From the NCBI RefSeq assembly GCF_015352955.1, contig NZ_JACYOX010000008.1, positions 1-64,000 of the forward strand: a stretch of 64,000 nucleotides of DNA, in the 5' to 3' direction. Source of the DNA: Noviherbaspirillum soli (GTDB lineage Bacteria > Pseudomonadota > Gammaproteobacteria > Burkholderiales > Burkholderiaceae_D). Made by a program: the position numbers and the translations under genes. The notes below the pieces were generated by a model. The model was given only the letters and a program-made list of their open reading frames with translations. It was not told the origin of the DNA and made no database searches. Positions 55,301 to 64,000 of this stretch are shown here, one piece after another; position 1 is the stretch's first letter; each line of letters begins with the position of its first letter.

Positions 55301-56307
55301 GATGTTTCGGCGACGTTGGTGGCCAGCACGATGCGGCGCGCATTGGTCGGCTTGAACACCCGCTCCTGCTCCTGCGCCGACAGCCGGGCAAACAGCGGCA
55401 GGATCTCGACATGCGGCGGATGATGCTTGCGCAGGGTTTCGGCCACGTCGCGGATCTCGCGCTCGCCCGGCAGGAACACCAGCACGTCGCCGGAACCGAC
55501 GCCGCACAGCTCATCGACGGCATCGGCCACCGCGTCCATCAGGTCGCGCTTCTCGCGGCCCTTCTGCGCTGCGGTCGGCACCGCGCCCGGCTTGGCCGCG
55601 CCCTCGCCCGGCTCCACCGGCCGGTAGCGGATTTCCACCGGGTACATGCGGCCCGACACCTCGATCACCGGCGCCGGCTTGCCGTTGCGGCCGAAATGGC
55701 GCGCGAAGCGCTCGGCATCGATGGTGGCCGAGGTGATGATGATCTTCAGGTCCGGGCGGCGCGGCAGCAGCTGCTTCAGGTAGCCCAGCAGGAAATCGAT
55801 GTTCAGGCTGCGCTCATGCGCCTCGTCGATGATGATGGTGTCGTACTGCTTGAGCAACGGGTCGGTCTGGGTTTCGGCCAGCAGGATGCCGTCGGTCATC
55901 AGCTTGACCCAGGCGCCCTTGGTCAGGTTGTCGTTGAATCGCACCTTGAAGCCGACATGCTCGCCCAGCGGCGAGCCCAGTTCCTGCGCGATGCGGCGCG
56001 CGGTCGAGGAAGCGGCGATGCGGCGCGGCTGGGTGTGGCCGATCAGGCCGCGCTCGCCGCGGCCCAGGGCCAGGCAGATCTTGGGCAGCTGGGTGGTCTT
56101 GCCGGAGCCGGTTTCGCCGCTGACGATGATCACCTGATGCGCCGCCAGCGCGGCTGTTATCTCGTCGCGCCGGCCCGAGACCGGCAGTTCTTCGGGAAAA
56201 TGGATCGCGGGAAGCGGATTGCGCAGGGGTGGCTGCCGACGGCCGTTATCCTGTGGCTGCGGCGGCTGCGGCGCTTGCGGCGTCTGGGCCTGGGATTCTC
56301 TATGCAT
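52387..56307 (-). CDS. hrpA: ATP-dependent RNA helicase HrpA
   Basis: A DEAH-box helicase of about 1306 residues, close to the usual 1300. Walker A GETGSGKTT lies near 64-72, then IIIDEAHERS, TSATIDAERFARHFG and the C-terminal helicase motif NQRAGRCGRVAAG; HA2, OB-fold and the long DUF3418 C-terminal region follow. HrpA unwinds RNA and rescues stalled ribosomes. The first 40 residues are Gln/Pro-rich and variable. Start ATG 56307 is chosen over ATG 56364, which overlaps the divergent argA start. Confidence 0.93.
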   Translation of the reverse strand: MHRESQAQTPQAPQPPQPQDNGRRQPPLRNPLPAIHFPEELPVSGRRDEITAALAAHQVIIVSGETGSGKTTQLPKICLALGRGERGLIGHTQPRRIAASSTARRIAQELGSPLGEHVGFKVRFNDNLTKGAWVKLMTDGILLAETQTDPLLKQYDTIIIDEAHERSLNIDFLLGYLKQLLPRRPDLKIIITSATIDAERFARHFGRNGKPAPVIEVSGRMYPVEIRYRPVEPGEGAAKPGAVPTAAQKGREKRDLMDAVADAVDELCGVGSGDVLVFLPGEREIRDVAETLRKHHPPHVEILPLFARLSAQEQERVFKPTNARRIVLATNVAETSLTVPGIRYVVDAGTARVKRYSYRNKVEQLQIEPIAQSAANQRAGRCGRVAAGVCIRLYDEQDFLQRPKFTEPEILRSSLAAVILRMKSLKLADVESFPFIEPPLGRAIADGYQLLQELGAVDDANALTPLGRQLAKLPLDPRVGRMILASRDHDCLNEMLIIASALSVQDPRDRPLEAQAAADQAHRKFADDKSEFLSWLKIWKWFDEAIEHKKTNRQLQDNCRANFLSQMRLREWRDVHTQLLTVVREQGWRLNDAPATYEQLHSALLTGLLGNIGFKSEEDNLYLGARGIKFHIWPGSYLQKKAGRWMVAAELVDTTRLYARTIAQIQPEWLERIGGHLLKKSYGEPRWEKRGAQVVASERATLYGLVVYSQRRISYGAINPAEAREIFIRDALVGGDFDTRAPFLAHNQKLVREIENLEHKSRRLDVLVDDELIAAFYDELVPEDIHNGAAFEKWYRQASADNPKLLFLNREDLMRHEAAGVTTELFPKVMRVAGVEMGLSYHFEPGAARDGVTLTVPLFALNQVSAERAEWLVPGMLKDKAHLLLKSLPQKLRRHCVPLPDYAAGFVARVEERKIHGRGSLLDALIADVREQTGVMVRVGDFKLETLPAHHFMNFKVIDEHGRQLDMGRNLAALQAEFGGQAREQFQKIAEQTVIADAPGPAAGRGSVGNVKGSNAGTAAAAPGAYTNLTTWSFGELPELLEIQQGRQKLIGFPALVDRGSHCDLEVFDDPAEAARIHRNGLRRLFALQLKEQIKFLEKNIPGLQQMGMQYMALGSQEELRDQIIEAGLDRACLQEPLPKNAEEFSARRDQGKGRLGLLVNEIARLAAQVLAEFHALPKKLQGARAHAQAVADIQSQVQALVGKRFIVDTDYAQLAHFPRYLKAIGVRLDKLRADPARDAKLTAEWQQAAAPWQRAQKGQGARDPKMQEYRWLLEELRVSLFAQELKTPMPVSAKRLQKVWEAMQR

Positions 56308-56349
56308 GGATTCTTGGAAAGGTTCAGGTGCAGACTGAGCGGACCGAAT

Positions 56350-56355
56350 TATAAT
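56350..56355 (+). promoter_or_regulatory. Consensus -10 box immediately upstream of argA
   Basis: TATAAT lies 8 nt before the preferred argA ATG at 56363. Transcription would start at or next to that ATG, giving a leaderless mRNA, which agrees with the lack of a ribosome binding site. No good -35 box lies 16-18 nt upstream, so the assignment is tentative. Confidence 0.4.
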
Positions 56356-56362
56356 GCCGCTC

Positions 56363-57673
56363 ATGGAAAATCCCGTTCAGTTCGTTGCCTGGCTGCGTTC
56401 CGTCGCGCCATATATTCATGCCTTTCGCGGTAAAACATTCGTGGTTGCCTTTCCGGGCGAGCTGGTCAAGGCCGGCGCGCTGCCGGTGCTGGCCCACGAC
56501 CTGTCATTGCTGCATGCGCTGGGAATTCGCATTGTGGTGGTGCATGGCTCGCGGCCGCAGGTCGAGGAGCAACTGGCCTTGCGCAATGTCGAGGCCCGCT
56601 TCCACAAGGGCATCCGCATCACCGACACGGCGGCGCTGGAATGCGCCAAGGAGGCGGCCGGCGAACTGCGGCTGGACATCGAGGCGGCATTCAGCCAGGG
56701 CCTGCCCAACACGCCGATGGCGCATGCCGCCATCCGCATCATTTCCGGCAACTTCGTGACCGCCCGGCCGATCGGCATCATCGAAGGCGTCGACCTCGAA
56801 CTGACCGGCGTGTCCCGGAAGATCGCATATGAGACCATCCAGCCGATTCTCAATGCCGGCGGCCTGGTATTGCTGTCGCCGCTGGGCTTTTCGCCCACCG
56901 GCGAGATTTTCAACCTGACCATGGAAGACGTCGCGGTCGCCGCGGCGATCGCGCTGCGCGCCGACAAGCTCATCTTCATCACCGAAACCCCGATGATGAC
57001 CGACCTGACCGGCGCCGAGATCCACGAACTCTCCAGCCACCAGGCGCGCGCCATCATCGACAGCGGCGCCCTGCCGCCGGATTCGGCCTTCTATCTGAAA
57101 CATGCGATGCAGGCCTGCACCGGCGGTGTGCCGCGCGCCCACGTCGTGTCGTTCTCCACCGACGGCTCGGCGCTGCTGGAACTGTTCACCCACGATGGCG
57201 TCGGCACCATGATCTCGTCGCAGAACCTGGAAAGCCTGCGCGACGCCAGCATCGACGACGTCGGCGGCATCCTGAAGCTGATCGAGCCGCTGGAAGCCGA
57301 CGGCACCCTGGTCAAGCGCGGCCGCGAGCTGATCGAGCGGGAAATTGATTATTTTTCGGTGATCGAGCATGACGGGGTGATCTTCGGCTGCGCGGCGCTC
57401 TATCCTTTCCCCGAGGAACAGATGGCCGAAATGGCTTGCCTGACGGTCAATCCGGAAGTACAGGCGCAGGGCGATGGCGAACGCCTACTGAAGCACATGG
57501 AAAACCGGGCGCGGGCGGCTGGCGTGAAGAAACTGTTCGTGCTCACCACCCGCACCGCCCACTGGTTCATCAAGCGCGGCTTCGTGCCGGCCACGGTGGA
57601 CGACTTGCCGGAAGACCGGCAGCACATGTACAACTGGCAACGCAAGTCGCTCGTGCTGATCAAGACGCTTTAA
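56363..57673 (+). CDS. argA: N-acetylglutamate synthase
   Basis: ArgA acetylates glutamate with acetyl-CoA, the first step of arginine synthesis. The 436-residue protein has an N-terminal amino-acid-kinase domain ([36 protein letters not shown]), which binds arginine for feedback control, and a C-terminal GNAT domain ([31 protein letters not shown]). Start ATG 56363 (MENPVQFV) matches relatives; ATG 56354 overlaps the -10 box. It is followed by yggX after 71 nt. Confidence 0.95.
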   Translation: MENPVQFVAWLRSVAPYIHAFRGKTFVVAFPGELVKAGALPVLAHDLSLLHALGIRIVVVHGSRPQVEEQLALRNVEARFHKGIRITDTAALECAKEAAGELRLDIEAAFSQGLPNTPMAHAAIRIISGNFVTARPIGIIEGVDLELTGVSRKIAYETIQPILNAGGLVLLSPLGFSPTGEIFNLTMEDVAVAAAIALRADKLIFITETPMMTDLTGAEIHELSSHQARAIIDSGALPPDSAFYLKHAMQACTGGVPRAHVVSFSTDGSALLELFTHDGVGTMISSQNLESLRDASIDDVGGILKLIEPLEADGTLVKRGRELIEREIDYFSVIEHDGVIFGCAALYPFPEEQMAEMACLTVNPEVQAQGDGERLLKHMENRARAAGVKKLFVLTTRTAHWFIKRGFVPATVDDLPEDRQHMYNWQRKSLVLIKTL

Positions 57674-57744
57674 ACGCTTTTTACTACCCTTTAAACGCGC
57701 GCATCCAGCCGCACTTATCCGCATCAACCAATTGGAGAATTCTT

Positions 57745-58017
57745 ATGGCCCGCATGGTCCACTGCATCAAACTCAACAAGGAAGCCGAAGGCCTGGATTT
57801 CCCGCCCTACCCTGGCGAACTGGGCAAGCGGCTCTGGGAAAACGTGTCCAAGGAAGCCTGGGCCGCCTGGCTCAAGCACCAGACCATGCTGGTCAATGAA
57901 AACCGCCTGAACCTGGCCGACACACGGGCACGCAAATATCTGGCGGCGCAGATGGAGAAGCATTTCTTCGGCGAAGGCGCCGATGCGGCGCAGGGTTATG
58001 TGCCGCCCGCGGATTGA
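57745..58017 (+). CDS. yggX: Fe(2+)-trafficking protein
   Basis: A 90-residue YggX family protein that protects iron-sulfur clusters and supports iron handling under oxidative stress. The N-terminal Cys is in MVHCIKL, followed by [20 protein letters not shown] and the [14 protein letters not shown] segment, all family hallmarks. TTGGAGAA precedes the ATG. A terminator follows directly. It is probably co-transcribed with argA. Confidence 0.96.
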   Translation: MARMVHCIKLNKEAEGLDFPPYPGELGKRLWENVSKEAWAAWLKHQTMLVNENRLNLADTRARKYLAAQMEKHFFGEGADAAQGYVPPAD

Positions 58018-58034
58018 AATACCGCGTCGACTCG

Positions 58035-58059
58035 AAGCCGCCCATGGGCGGCTTTTTTT
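58035..58059 (+). terminator. Intrinsic terminator after yggX
   Basis: Positions 58035-58043 and 58046-58054 are a perfect inverted repeat (GCCGCCC arms) running into seven T. It lies 18 nt after the yggX stop and ends the argA-yggX transcript. Confidence 0.85.
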
Positions 58060-58374
58060 ATGCTGTCCCCCGCTACCTGCATTAAATCCTAGCGGTTCCA
58101 ACTCGATTTTGCATAACTTGTCAGATCGAACATGTCGCGGCTCGACCTTTTATTATTTATTTAAAAACGCTATCAGCGTCCGCTACTGGGCAGAAATGTC
58201 GTCACATTTCATGTAAAGGTTTATTAAGAAGACATATCATTGAGGCAGTTCAATCAACTCTGAAATGCCGGACATGCAGGGAGCAATTTTCGGGAAAATT
58301 TTTTGGTCCATAGTGTGCCAGTTTTGGCCTTAAAGCCTCTATGCATCAACTCTTTCCGGCAATATAGTCTTCAA
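58060..58374. other. AT-rich gap before a lower-GC glycosyltransferase
   Basis: No gene, hairpin or repeat is seen in these 315 nt. GC content falls sharply here and stays lower through the following gene, marking the left edge of a probable insert. Confidence 0.4.
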
Positions 58375-59487
58375 ATGAAAATTGTTTTTCTTATTACTTG
58401 CTTGGAAGTAGGCGGAGCTGAAAATCAGGTAGTTGATCTTGCCGACGCTCTATTTGTACGCGGCCATGAAATCTTGCTAATTTCGATTTCCGGAGAACCG
58501 GAAGTGCTCCCCATTCATTCCGGTGTAAGGGTTGAAGCCCTGCACACAACGAAATCGCCAGCCAACCTGCTCATTACCTATTTTCACGTATGCCGCCTGC
58601 TTCGCCGTTTCCGACCGGACGTGGTGCATAGCCATATGATTCATGCAAATCTCTTTGCGAGAATGTTGCGGTTAGCCGTGCCCATACCACGTTTGATCTG
58701 CACCGCGCACAGCATTAACGAAGGCGGTTGGGTACGCATGGGGATGTACCGATGGAGCGACCGAATGGCTGAAATCACCACCAACGTCAGTCAAGCAGCG
58801 GTCGAGCGTTACATTGCTTGCGCGGCAGTGCCGCGACACAAAGCGCTCGTATCCTATAACGGGATCGATTGCGACCGTTTTCGGTTCGATCCCGTGCGGC
58901 GAGCCAAGGTTCGAAATGATCTCGGTACGATTCCGAATACCAAGGTGTTTTTAGCTGCCGGCAATTTTAGTGATGCCAAAGATTATCCCAATTTGCTTAA
59001 TGCGTTTTCAGCCGTGGCCGCGCGACGCGCCGATTGTGTGTTGTGGATTGCCGGGGTTGGACCGGAGTATGACCATATCCAAGCCTTGGCAGCCACCTCA
59101 GCCTGGCACGACCGGATCAAATTCCTTGGCCTTCGGCGCGACATGGATGCGCTGATGAGTGCAGCCGATGTCTTCGTCCTGTCGTCTGCATGGGAAGGTT
59201 TTCCGCTGGTAATTGGAGAAGCAATGGCATGCGAGCGCGTCGTTGTCGCCACTGAAGCTGGCGGGGTGCCGGAATGGCTTGGCAGTTGCGGCTACATCGT
59301 GCGGACTCGGGATAGTACAGCGCTCGCAAATGCGATGCTGCAGGCCGTTGAACTGGATGACGACGAACGACGCTCACAGGGATTAGTCGCACGGAAGCGT
59401 GTGAGAAAGCATTATTCGCTCAAATCAACTGTGCGGCGATGGGAACGCATCTATTGCGGAAATGTGAATGCGGGCAAAACGACCTAG
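58375..59487 (+). CDS. GT4 family glycosyltransferase in a lower-GC insert
   Basis: A 370-residue GT-B transferase: FLITCLEVGGAENQVVDLAD at the start, HSHMIHANLFARML, AAGNFSDAKDYPNLLNAF and the donor-site pattern SSAWEGFPLVIGEAMACE followed by EAGGVPEWLG. Relatives act in O-antigen or capsule synthesis. GC is clearly lower than in argA, hrpA and rpiA around it, and no partner gene survives nearby, so it looks like a transferred, isolated piece. Start ATG 58375 matches the family opening but has no clear ribosome binding site. Confidence 0.85.
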   Translation: MKIVFLITCLEVGGAENQVVDLADALFVRGHEILLISISGEPEVLPIHSGVRVEALHTTKSPANLLITYFHVCRLLRRFRPDVVHSHMIHANLFARMLRLAVPIPRLICTAHSINEGGWVRMGMYRWSDRMAEITTNVSQAAVERYIACAAVPRHKALVSYNGIDCDRFRFDPVRRAKVRNDLGTIPNTKVFLAAGNFSDAKDYPNLLNAFSAVAARRADCVLWIAGVGPEYDHIQALAATSAWHDRIKFLGLRRDMDALMSAADVFVLSSAWEGFPLVIGEAMACERVVVATEAGGVPEWLGSCGYIVRTRDSTALANAMLQAVELDDDERRSQGLVARKRVRKHYSLKSTVRRWERIYCGNVNAGKTT

Positions 59488-59858
59488 GAATTGGCATAAG
59501 CAAGCCAGTGATTGGAGCCGTATCGGAGCACACTAGCTTTACGGCGAAAATTGCTCTCGAGGGTTCAATCATGCCCGGTCATTCATGTTGGTCCATTACA
59601 CATAGAGGTGTGTCGCTCCCATTATGCCAAGCTTCGATCGGTGATATCGACCAAGGCAACATTGCAGTCATAAATCCTGACTTCGAATCAAGCCGTAGCC
59701 CCTATCCCCGACAAAGTTTGCTGCTAATTTTCCAATTAATCTCCGTTCGGGATAGGGCGAGGTATCGGAGAATTAGCGCTGTGCTCGCCATGGGCAAATG
59801 CCGCTTTTTGAGCGCAAGACAGTGAGCAATCACACTGGTCAGGCAGTCGACGACGAAA
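59488..59858. other. Non-coding remainder of the lower-GC insert
   Basis: Short frames exist on both strands but none has a recognisable product or ribosome binding site. It probably holds decayed sequence between the glycosyltransferase and the acyltransferase remnant. Confidence 0.35.
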
Positions 59859-60047
59859 TTAAAGCAAAAGCGGTAACGAGTTTGTTCCACCGGGAAATAC
59901 CGCGCCATGCGAAACCCAACTGACTGCGCCGAGCGCGGTATTGTTGGCCAGCGCGGCATTGAACCCGATAAAGCACCGATCACCGACCTTGACCCGGCCA
60001 CCCGCGGTAACGCTGCCGCGGAGGAAGCAATGATCGGTGATGACAGT
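59859..60047 (-). pseudogene. Remnant of a left-handed beta-helix (hexapeptide) acyltransferase
   Basis: Minus-strand codons from 60047 to about 59886 read VITDHCFLRGSVTAGG, VKVGDRCFIGFNAALANN and SWVSHGAVFPGG, the imperfect hexapeptide turns typical of NeuD/PglD-like sugar acetyltransferases. The frame then changes character and ends. There is no start codon, N-terminal domain or ribosome binding site; the fragment begins about 40 nt after the rpiA stop. It is best read as the C-terminal scrap of a gene lost from the same insert as the neighbouring glycosyltransferase. Confidence 0.55.
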
Positions 60048-60084
60048 CCGCTGGCGACGGTAACCCGACCAGCGGGTAAGCTTT

Positions 60085-60756
60085 TTAAAACACCAGTTTT
60101 TTGACGCCTTCGCTGGTTCCCAGCAGCGCCACGTCAGCACACCGCTGCGCAAACAAGCCCACCGTCACCACACCGACGATATTGTTGACGGTCGCTTCGA
60201 ACTGGGCCGGATTGCTGATCTGCAAGCCAGTCACGTCCAGGATGTAGCAGCCGTTGTCGGTGACCAGAGGCTGGCCGTCCTTCATGCGCAGGGTCGGCTG
60301 GCCACCGAGCGCCGCCAGCTTGCGGCTGACGACGCGGTGCGACATCGGGATCACCTCCACCGGCAGCGGAAACCTGCCCAGGGTGTCGACCAGCTTGGAG
60401 CCGTCGGCGATGCAGATGAACTTGTCCGCCGCCGAGGTAACGATCTTCTCCCGCGTCAATGCCGCGCCGCCGCCCTTGATCATCGCGCCCTGGGCGTTGA
60501 TCTCGTCCGCGCCGTCGATATAGACCGGCAGGGAATCCACTTCATTCAAATCGAACACGCGGATGCCATGCGAGCGCAGCCGGGCCGCCGTGGCTTCCGA
60601 CGAGGCGACCGCACCGCGGATGCGGTCACGCACCTTGCCCAGTTCGTCAATGAAGAAATTGGCGGTGGAGCCGGTGCCGACGCCGATGATGGCGCCGTCT
60701 TCCACGTAATCGATGGCTGCGCGGGCAACTGCCTGCTTTTGTTCGTCCTGGGTCAT
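60085..60756 (-). CDS. rpiA: Ribose-5-phosphate isomerase A
   Basis: RpiA interconverts ribose-5-phosphate and ribulose-5-phosphate in the pentose phosphate pathway. The 223-residue protein has the phosphate loop [15 protein letters not shown], the catalytic DGADEIN and [12 protein letters not shown], all family signatures. Start ATG 60756 ([14 protein letters not shown]) matches the usual length; an in-frame extension to 60807 is not expected. It lies 58 nt after the CNNM-type gene on the same strand. Confidence 0.96.
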   Translation of the reverse strand: MTQDEQKQAVARAAIDYVEDGAIIGVGTGSTANFFIDELGKVRDRIRGAVASSEATAARLRSHGIRVFDLNEVDSLPVYIDGADEINAQGAMIKGGGAALTREKIVTSAADKFICIADGSKLVDTLGRFPLPVEVIPMSHRVVSRKLAALGGQPTLRMKDGQPLVTDNGCYILDVTGLQISNPAQFEATVNNIVGVVTVGLFAQRCADVALLGTSEGVKKLVF

Positions 60757-60814
60757 GATGGTGAGAGCAAAAAGGTAAAAGCGGCATTTTACGCGCTTGG
60801 CCTTCAAGCGTCCT

Positions 60815-62149
60815 TCAGACGCCGGTCTCTTCCTCGCTGTTTTTCCGCGGATAGATGCGCAGCAGCACGATGCGCGGCCCGTTCATTTTCTTGACCACCA
60901 CGTCAAACTGGGCAAACGCGATCTTCTGTCCTTCGCGCGGAATGTCGCCCAGCTTTTCCATCACCAGGCCGCCGACCGAGTCGGCCTCTTCCAGATCGAC
61001 TTCCTCATTCTCCACGTCGATACCCAGCGCCCGCTCCAGCGTGAAAATCGGCAGGCTGCCCTTGCCCATCAGGGTGCCGTCGTCCAGCCGGGTCCAGTCG
61101 TTGTCGCTCTGGCGGAATTCATCGCGGATTTCGCCCACCAGCGCGCCCAGCAGATTGTCCAGCGTCAGGAAGCCAATCGGCTTGTGGCCCTTCTTGCCTA
61201 CCACGGCGAAATGCGGCGCGCCCGTGCGGAAGCGGCGCATCAGTTCCACCGCCGGCATGCGCGGCGTCACATGCGACACCGGCCGCAGGAAGGGCGTCAG
61301 GTCGGTGATCTTGCGGCCGTCCTGCTCCGCCAGGAACAAATCCTTCAAGTGGATCACGCCCAGGACTTCGATGCCATCCTCGGCAAAATAGGGATAGCGG
61401 CTGTAGCGCGTGCGATAAACAGTGGCAAGGTTTTCAGCCAGCGAGAGGCCGCGGTGCAGAGCGGCAATTTCATGGATGGGGCGCATCAGGTCGGCCACGT
61501 CCAGGTCGCCGAAGTCGAGCGTCTGCGCCAGCACATTCCATTCATCGGCGCTGAATTTGCTGCTGTTGCGGCTGCTGCGCAGGATCAGCTTCAATTCTTC
61601 CGCCGAATAATGCGTGTCGTGGCCGCCGGAGGCGTTCAGGCCAGCCAGGCGCAGCACGCCGTTCGCGCTCGCATTCAACACCCAGATAATCGGATACATC
61701 GTCCAGTAAAAGCTGTACAGCGGCGTTGCGGCCCACAGGCCGATACGCTCGGGATAACGGATTGCCATCGATTTGGGCGCCAGCTCGCCGACCACGATAT
61801 GCAGGAAGGAGATCAGGAAGAATGCGAAGAAGAAGGACACGCCGTGGATGATTTCCGGTGACGTCACGCCTGCCAGCGCGAACAGCGGCTCGAGCAACCG
61901 GGCGAAGGCGGGTTCGCCAACCCAGCCCAGGCCCAGCGAAGCCAGCGTGATGCCAAGCTGGCAGGCCGAAAGATAGGCATCGAGCTGGCCGTGCACCTTG
62001 GCCAGCATGCGGCCGCGCAAGCCATGGGTCCTGGCGATGGCGCGGATGCGGGTCTGCCGCAGCTTGACCAGGCCGAATTCGGCAGCCACGAAAAATCCGT
62101 TCAGTGCGACCAGGAACAGGGCAAGAATGACCAGCAAAAAGTTGTTCAT
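60815..62149 (-). CDS. CNNM/CorC-type membrane protein (DUF21, CBS pair, CorC_HlyC)
   Basis: A 444-residue inner-membrane protein often annotated as haemolysin-like. The DUF21 transmembrane domain covers about 1-190 ([48 protein letters not shown]), followed by two CBS domains at about 205-330 and a C-terminal CorC_HlyC domain. Relatives take part in magnesium or cobalt efflux and divalent-cation homeostasis. No haemolytic activity is implied. It precedes rpiA in transcription. Confidence 0.9.
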   Translation of the reverse strand: MNNFLLVILALFLVALNGFFVAAEFGLVKLRQTRIRAIARTHGLRGRMLAKVHGQLDAYLSACQLGITLASLGLGWVGEPAFARLLEPLFALAGVTSPEIIHGVSFFFAFFLISFLHIVVGELAPKSMAIRYPERIGLWAATPLYSFYWTMYPIIWVLNASANGVLRLAGLNASGGHDTHYSAEELKLILRSSRNSSKFSADEWNVLAQTLDFGDLDVADLMRPIHEIAALHRGLSLAENLATVYRTRYSRYPYFAEDGIEVLGVIHLKDLFLAEQDGRKITDLTPFLRPVSHVTPRMPAVELMRRFRTGAPHFAVVGKKGHKPIGFLTLDNLLGALVGEIRDEFRQSDNDWTRLDDGTLMGKGSLPIFTLERALGIDVENEEVDLEEADSVGGLVMEKLGDIPREGQKIAFAQFDVVVKKMNGPRIVLLRIYPRKNSEEETGV

Positions 62150-62158
62150 ACAAAAGTT

Positions 62159-62209
62159 GTTGTTAGCGAACGGGCATTATCAGCGAGATTGACCACTTGT
62201 GCTAACAAC
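62159..62209. promoter_or_regulatory. 9-bp inverted repeat upstream of the CNNM-type gene
   Basis: GTTGTTAGC at 62159-62167 and GCTAACAAC at 62201-62209 are exact reverse complements 33 nt apart, just upstream of the start at 62149. It could be an operator or the base of a leader hairpin. The gap 62150-62242 holds no gene. Confidence 0.35.
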
Positions 62210-62242
62210 ACCCATGCAGGCGCCAGCATGCCAGGCGGCTTG

Positions 62243-64000
62243 TCACAGCGGCAGGCAGATTACCAGGGTCAGGCCGATTCCCGGCGCGCTGACGATATCG
62301 AACTTGCCTCCCAGCGCCACGACCCGCTCGCTGATGCCAGCCAGGCCGAAGCTGCCGGCACGGCAACAGTCTTCCGGCTGCGCGCCCCTGCCATTGTCGG
62401 TGATGGTCATGTTGACTGCGCGGGCGGTGCTGCCCAGCGTGATCGTGACCTCGCTGGCGTTGGCATGGCGCAGCACATTGGTCAGGGCTTCCTGGACAAT
62501 GCGAAACAGCGCGGTCGCCACGCGTTCGTCCAGGTCGGTCGCGCCAGTATTCCAGGCCAGGTGACAATGTATGCCGCTGCGGCGCTGGAACTGCCCGACC
62601 TGCCATTCGATCGCCGCATCCAGCCCCAGGTCGAGCACCGGCGGACGCAGGTCATTGATGATGTTGCGCACTGCCCTGATGGTGATATCGATCTGCGAAA
62701 GCGCCAGTCCGACACGCTCGCGCAGCCGGGCATGGCTGCCGACACGAAGATGCAGGCTGGTCACATCCAGCCGCAGCGCCAGCAGCGTCTGCCCCAGTTC
62801 ATCATGGATTTCCCGGGCAATACGCTTGCGCTCCTGTTCCTTGATCGACTCCCGGTGCGCCGTCAGCTGGCGCAGCGCATGCTCCGAGCGCTTGCGCTGG
62901 CTGATATCCCGCCCTGTGCCGCGGTAGCCGGCAAACTGCCTTTCCTCGTCGTACACGGGTTCGCCATTGACACTCAGCCAGACCTGTTGGCCGTGGTTCA
63001 GCGTCAGCAGGTATTCGAAATTCTGAAATGGCTGGTGCGCCTCCACCAGCGCCCGGTGCGCGGCCAGATCTTCCGGATCGGCCGACTGCGCCACATCCCA
63101 GCGCGTGCGGCCGATGACCCTGGCCAGCATGCCTGGCGCTTCCTTGACCTTGCGTCCCGCCAGCAGGCTGAAACGGTAAGCGGTGTCCTGTTCCCAGTAC
63201 CAGTCGGACGAGAGGTCTACCAGGCGCCGGAAACGGTCCTCGCTGCGGCTCAGGGCCAGCGCGATGTCGCGGCGCTCGGCGATATCCCGGTTCAGCATCG
63301 CATTGGCATGCGCCAGGTCCAGCGTGCGCCGGTTCAGTTTTCTCAGGTAGGCTGCGGCCGACAGGGTCGAAGCCAAGCCCAGCAGCAGCACCAGAAGTGA
63401 ACCCGCATGATGTTCGGGAAGGAATTTGCGCGCGGCCCCGGCAGTGAGGCGCCAGGCGCTGCCGGCGATCTCGATATCCTCATGCAGCAACAGAGGCCGG
63501 GCGCCGAACAGCCTGGCCACATGCTCTTCGAGCCAGAAGACATCCGACGCCAGGCCGGCACTGCGGAAAACCTCCTCCGGCATCTGACCCGCAGCCAATG
63601 AATGTACGCTCAGCGTCAATCTTGAATTGCTTGCCCCCCTGGTCGATGCCAGTATCCGCGCAAACAGTTCATCGGCGAGAAACACGGCGGCGTTGTAGCC
63701 GGCCACGCGCATCGGCGCGGCGCCCTCCCCGCTGTCTTTCCCTGCATAGACGGGCAACAGCACCAGGAAGCCTTTCTTCATTCCCTTGTATTGCGGCAGT
63801 CCAAACAGCGCCGTCGCTGCGGGCAGGCCAAGCTGCACAGCCCGTCGCGCCGCCACGCTATGCACCTCCAGGAAGCTCGAATCCATGCCAAACACCACTT
63901 CGTTTCCGGCCAGCGGCTCAATGTATTCGATGACCCGGTATGTCGAGCGGTCGCCGGCACGGACCAGACTGCCATCCGGCGCCAGTTCGGTAATTTCAAA
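62243..64000 (-). CDS. CHASE-PAS sensor histidine kinase (HisKA_3), 5' end outside the window
   Basis: The frame is open to base 64000, so the true start lies beyond the window. The visible part begins in a CHASE-type extracellular sensor domain: the stretch before 63898 reads YIEPLAGNEVVFGMDSS, a CHASE hallmark. A membrane segment (SLLVLLLGLASTLSAAAYL), a PAS domain (SSDWYWEQDTAYRF to FAGYRGTGRDIS), a HisKA_3 domain with the phosphoacceptor in RIAREIHDELGQTL and an HATPase domain (TITDNGRG, GSFGLAGISERV) follow. This NarX/UhpB-type kinase normally signals to a LuxR-type response regulator, which is not in view. Confidence 0.9.
   Translation of the reverse strand, partial: FEITELAPDGSLVRAGDRSTYRVIEYIEPLAGNEVVFGMDSSFLEVHSVAARRAVQLGLPAATALFGLPQYKGMKKGFLVLLPVYAGKDSGEGAAPMRVAGYNAAVFLADELFARILASTRGASNSRLTLSVHSLAAGQMPEEVFRSAGLASDVFWLEEHVARLFGARPLLLHEDIEIAGSAWRLTAGAARKFLPEHHAGSLLVLLLGLASTLSAAAYLRKLNRRTLDLAHANAMLNRDIAERRDIALALSRSEDRFRRLVDLSSDWYWEQDTAYRFSLLAGRKVKEAPGMLARVIGRTRWDVAQSADPEDLAAHRALVEAHQPFQNFEYLLTLNHGQQVWLSVNGEPVYDEERQFAGYRGTGRDISQRKRSEHALRQLTAHRESIKEQERKRIAREIHDELGQTLLALRLDVTSLHLRVGSHARLRERVGLALSQIDITIRAVRNIINDLRPPVLDLGLDAAIEWQVGQFQRRSGIHCHLAWNTGATDLDERVATALFRIVQEALTNVLRHANASEVTITLGSTARAVNMTITDNGRGAQPEDCCRAGSFGLAGISERVVALGGKFDIVSAPGIGLTLVICLPL

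Noticed and set aside
59439-59825. 128-codon plus-strand ORF overlapping the end of the glycosyltransferase
   Set aside because: It overlaps a clear gene at its start, has no ribosome binding site and no recognisable product.

Overview
The window is high-GC DNA with short intergenic gaps and dense ATGA-type overlaps. Protein-level resemblance (rpiA, argA, hrpA, yggX, a MksB-E-F condensin, a TviB/TviC capsule pathway) points to a betaproteobacterium of the Burkholderiales, most probably Oxalobacteraceae (Noviherbaspirillum/Massilia/Herbaspirillum-like). This is judged from protein similarity remembered, not from a search. No rRNA, tRNA, CRISPR array, transposase or integrase was recognised.

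Layout. 1-761 is non-coding and rich in inverted and short tandem repeats. 762-5960 is a galactose operon (galT, a metal-ligand-poor M24 family protein, galK, a GH2 glycosidase). 6055-11876 holds housekeeping and accessory genes: a zinc alcohol dehydrogenase, a low-GC orphan ORF, a DJ-1/PfpI protein, a bifunctional penicillin-binding protein and an ankyrin-repeat protein. 12177-17955 is a three-gene MksF-MksE-MksB (JetA-JetB-JetC) condensin operon with no JetD beside it. 18245-19681 is a Tat-exported tyrosinase whose C-terminal domain is cut off by a single in-frame TAA.

20785-52099 is one large exopolysaccharide/capsule locus. Its core is a 12-gene leftward operon (48378 to 32866): a WecA-like priming transferase, TviB-like UDP-sugar dehydrogenase, TviC/WbpP-like epimerase, MVF-type flippase, three GT4 glycosyltransferases, a Wzy-like polymerase, a polysaccharide deacetylase, an AsnB-like amidotransferase, an OafA-type acyltransferase and a CelD/FemAB-like GNAT protein. 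Export and chain-length control are supplied by Wza- and Wzc-like genes (29954 to 26446). Around these lie secreted accessory proteins: an SGNH-hydrolase lipoprotein, two DUF4874/DUF4832-type proteins and two acyltransferase-SGNH fusions. The SGNH lipoprotein and one DUF4832-type protein share an N-terminal domain of about 100 residues that I do not recognise, joined to different C-terminal modules by long Thr-Pro linkers. A LysR regulator is divergent from the core operon.

52148-64000 returns to housekeeping: a tiny membrane protein, hrpA, argA, yggX, a lower-GC insert with a glycosyltransferase and a hexapeptide acyltransferase remnant, rpiA, a CNNM/CorC family protein and a histidine kinase that runs off the right edge.

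Together the EPS genes suggest a Wzx/Wzy-dependent polymer built from N-acetylhexosaminuronic acid units, possibly amidated, partly deacetylated and O-acylated. That chemistry is inference from gene families.
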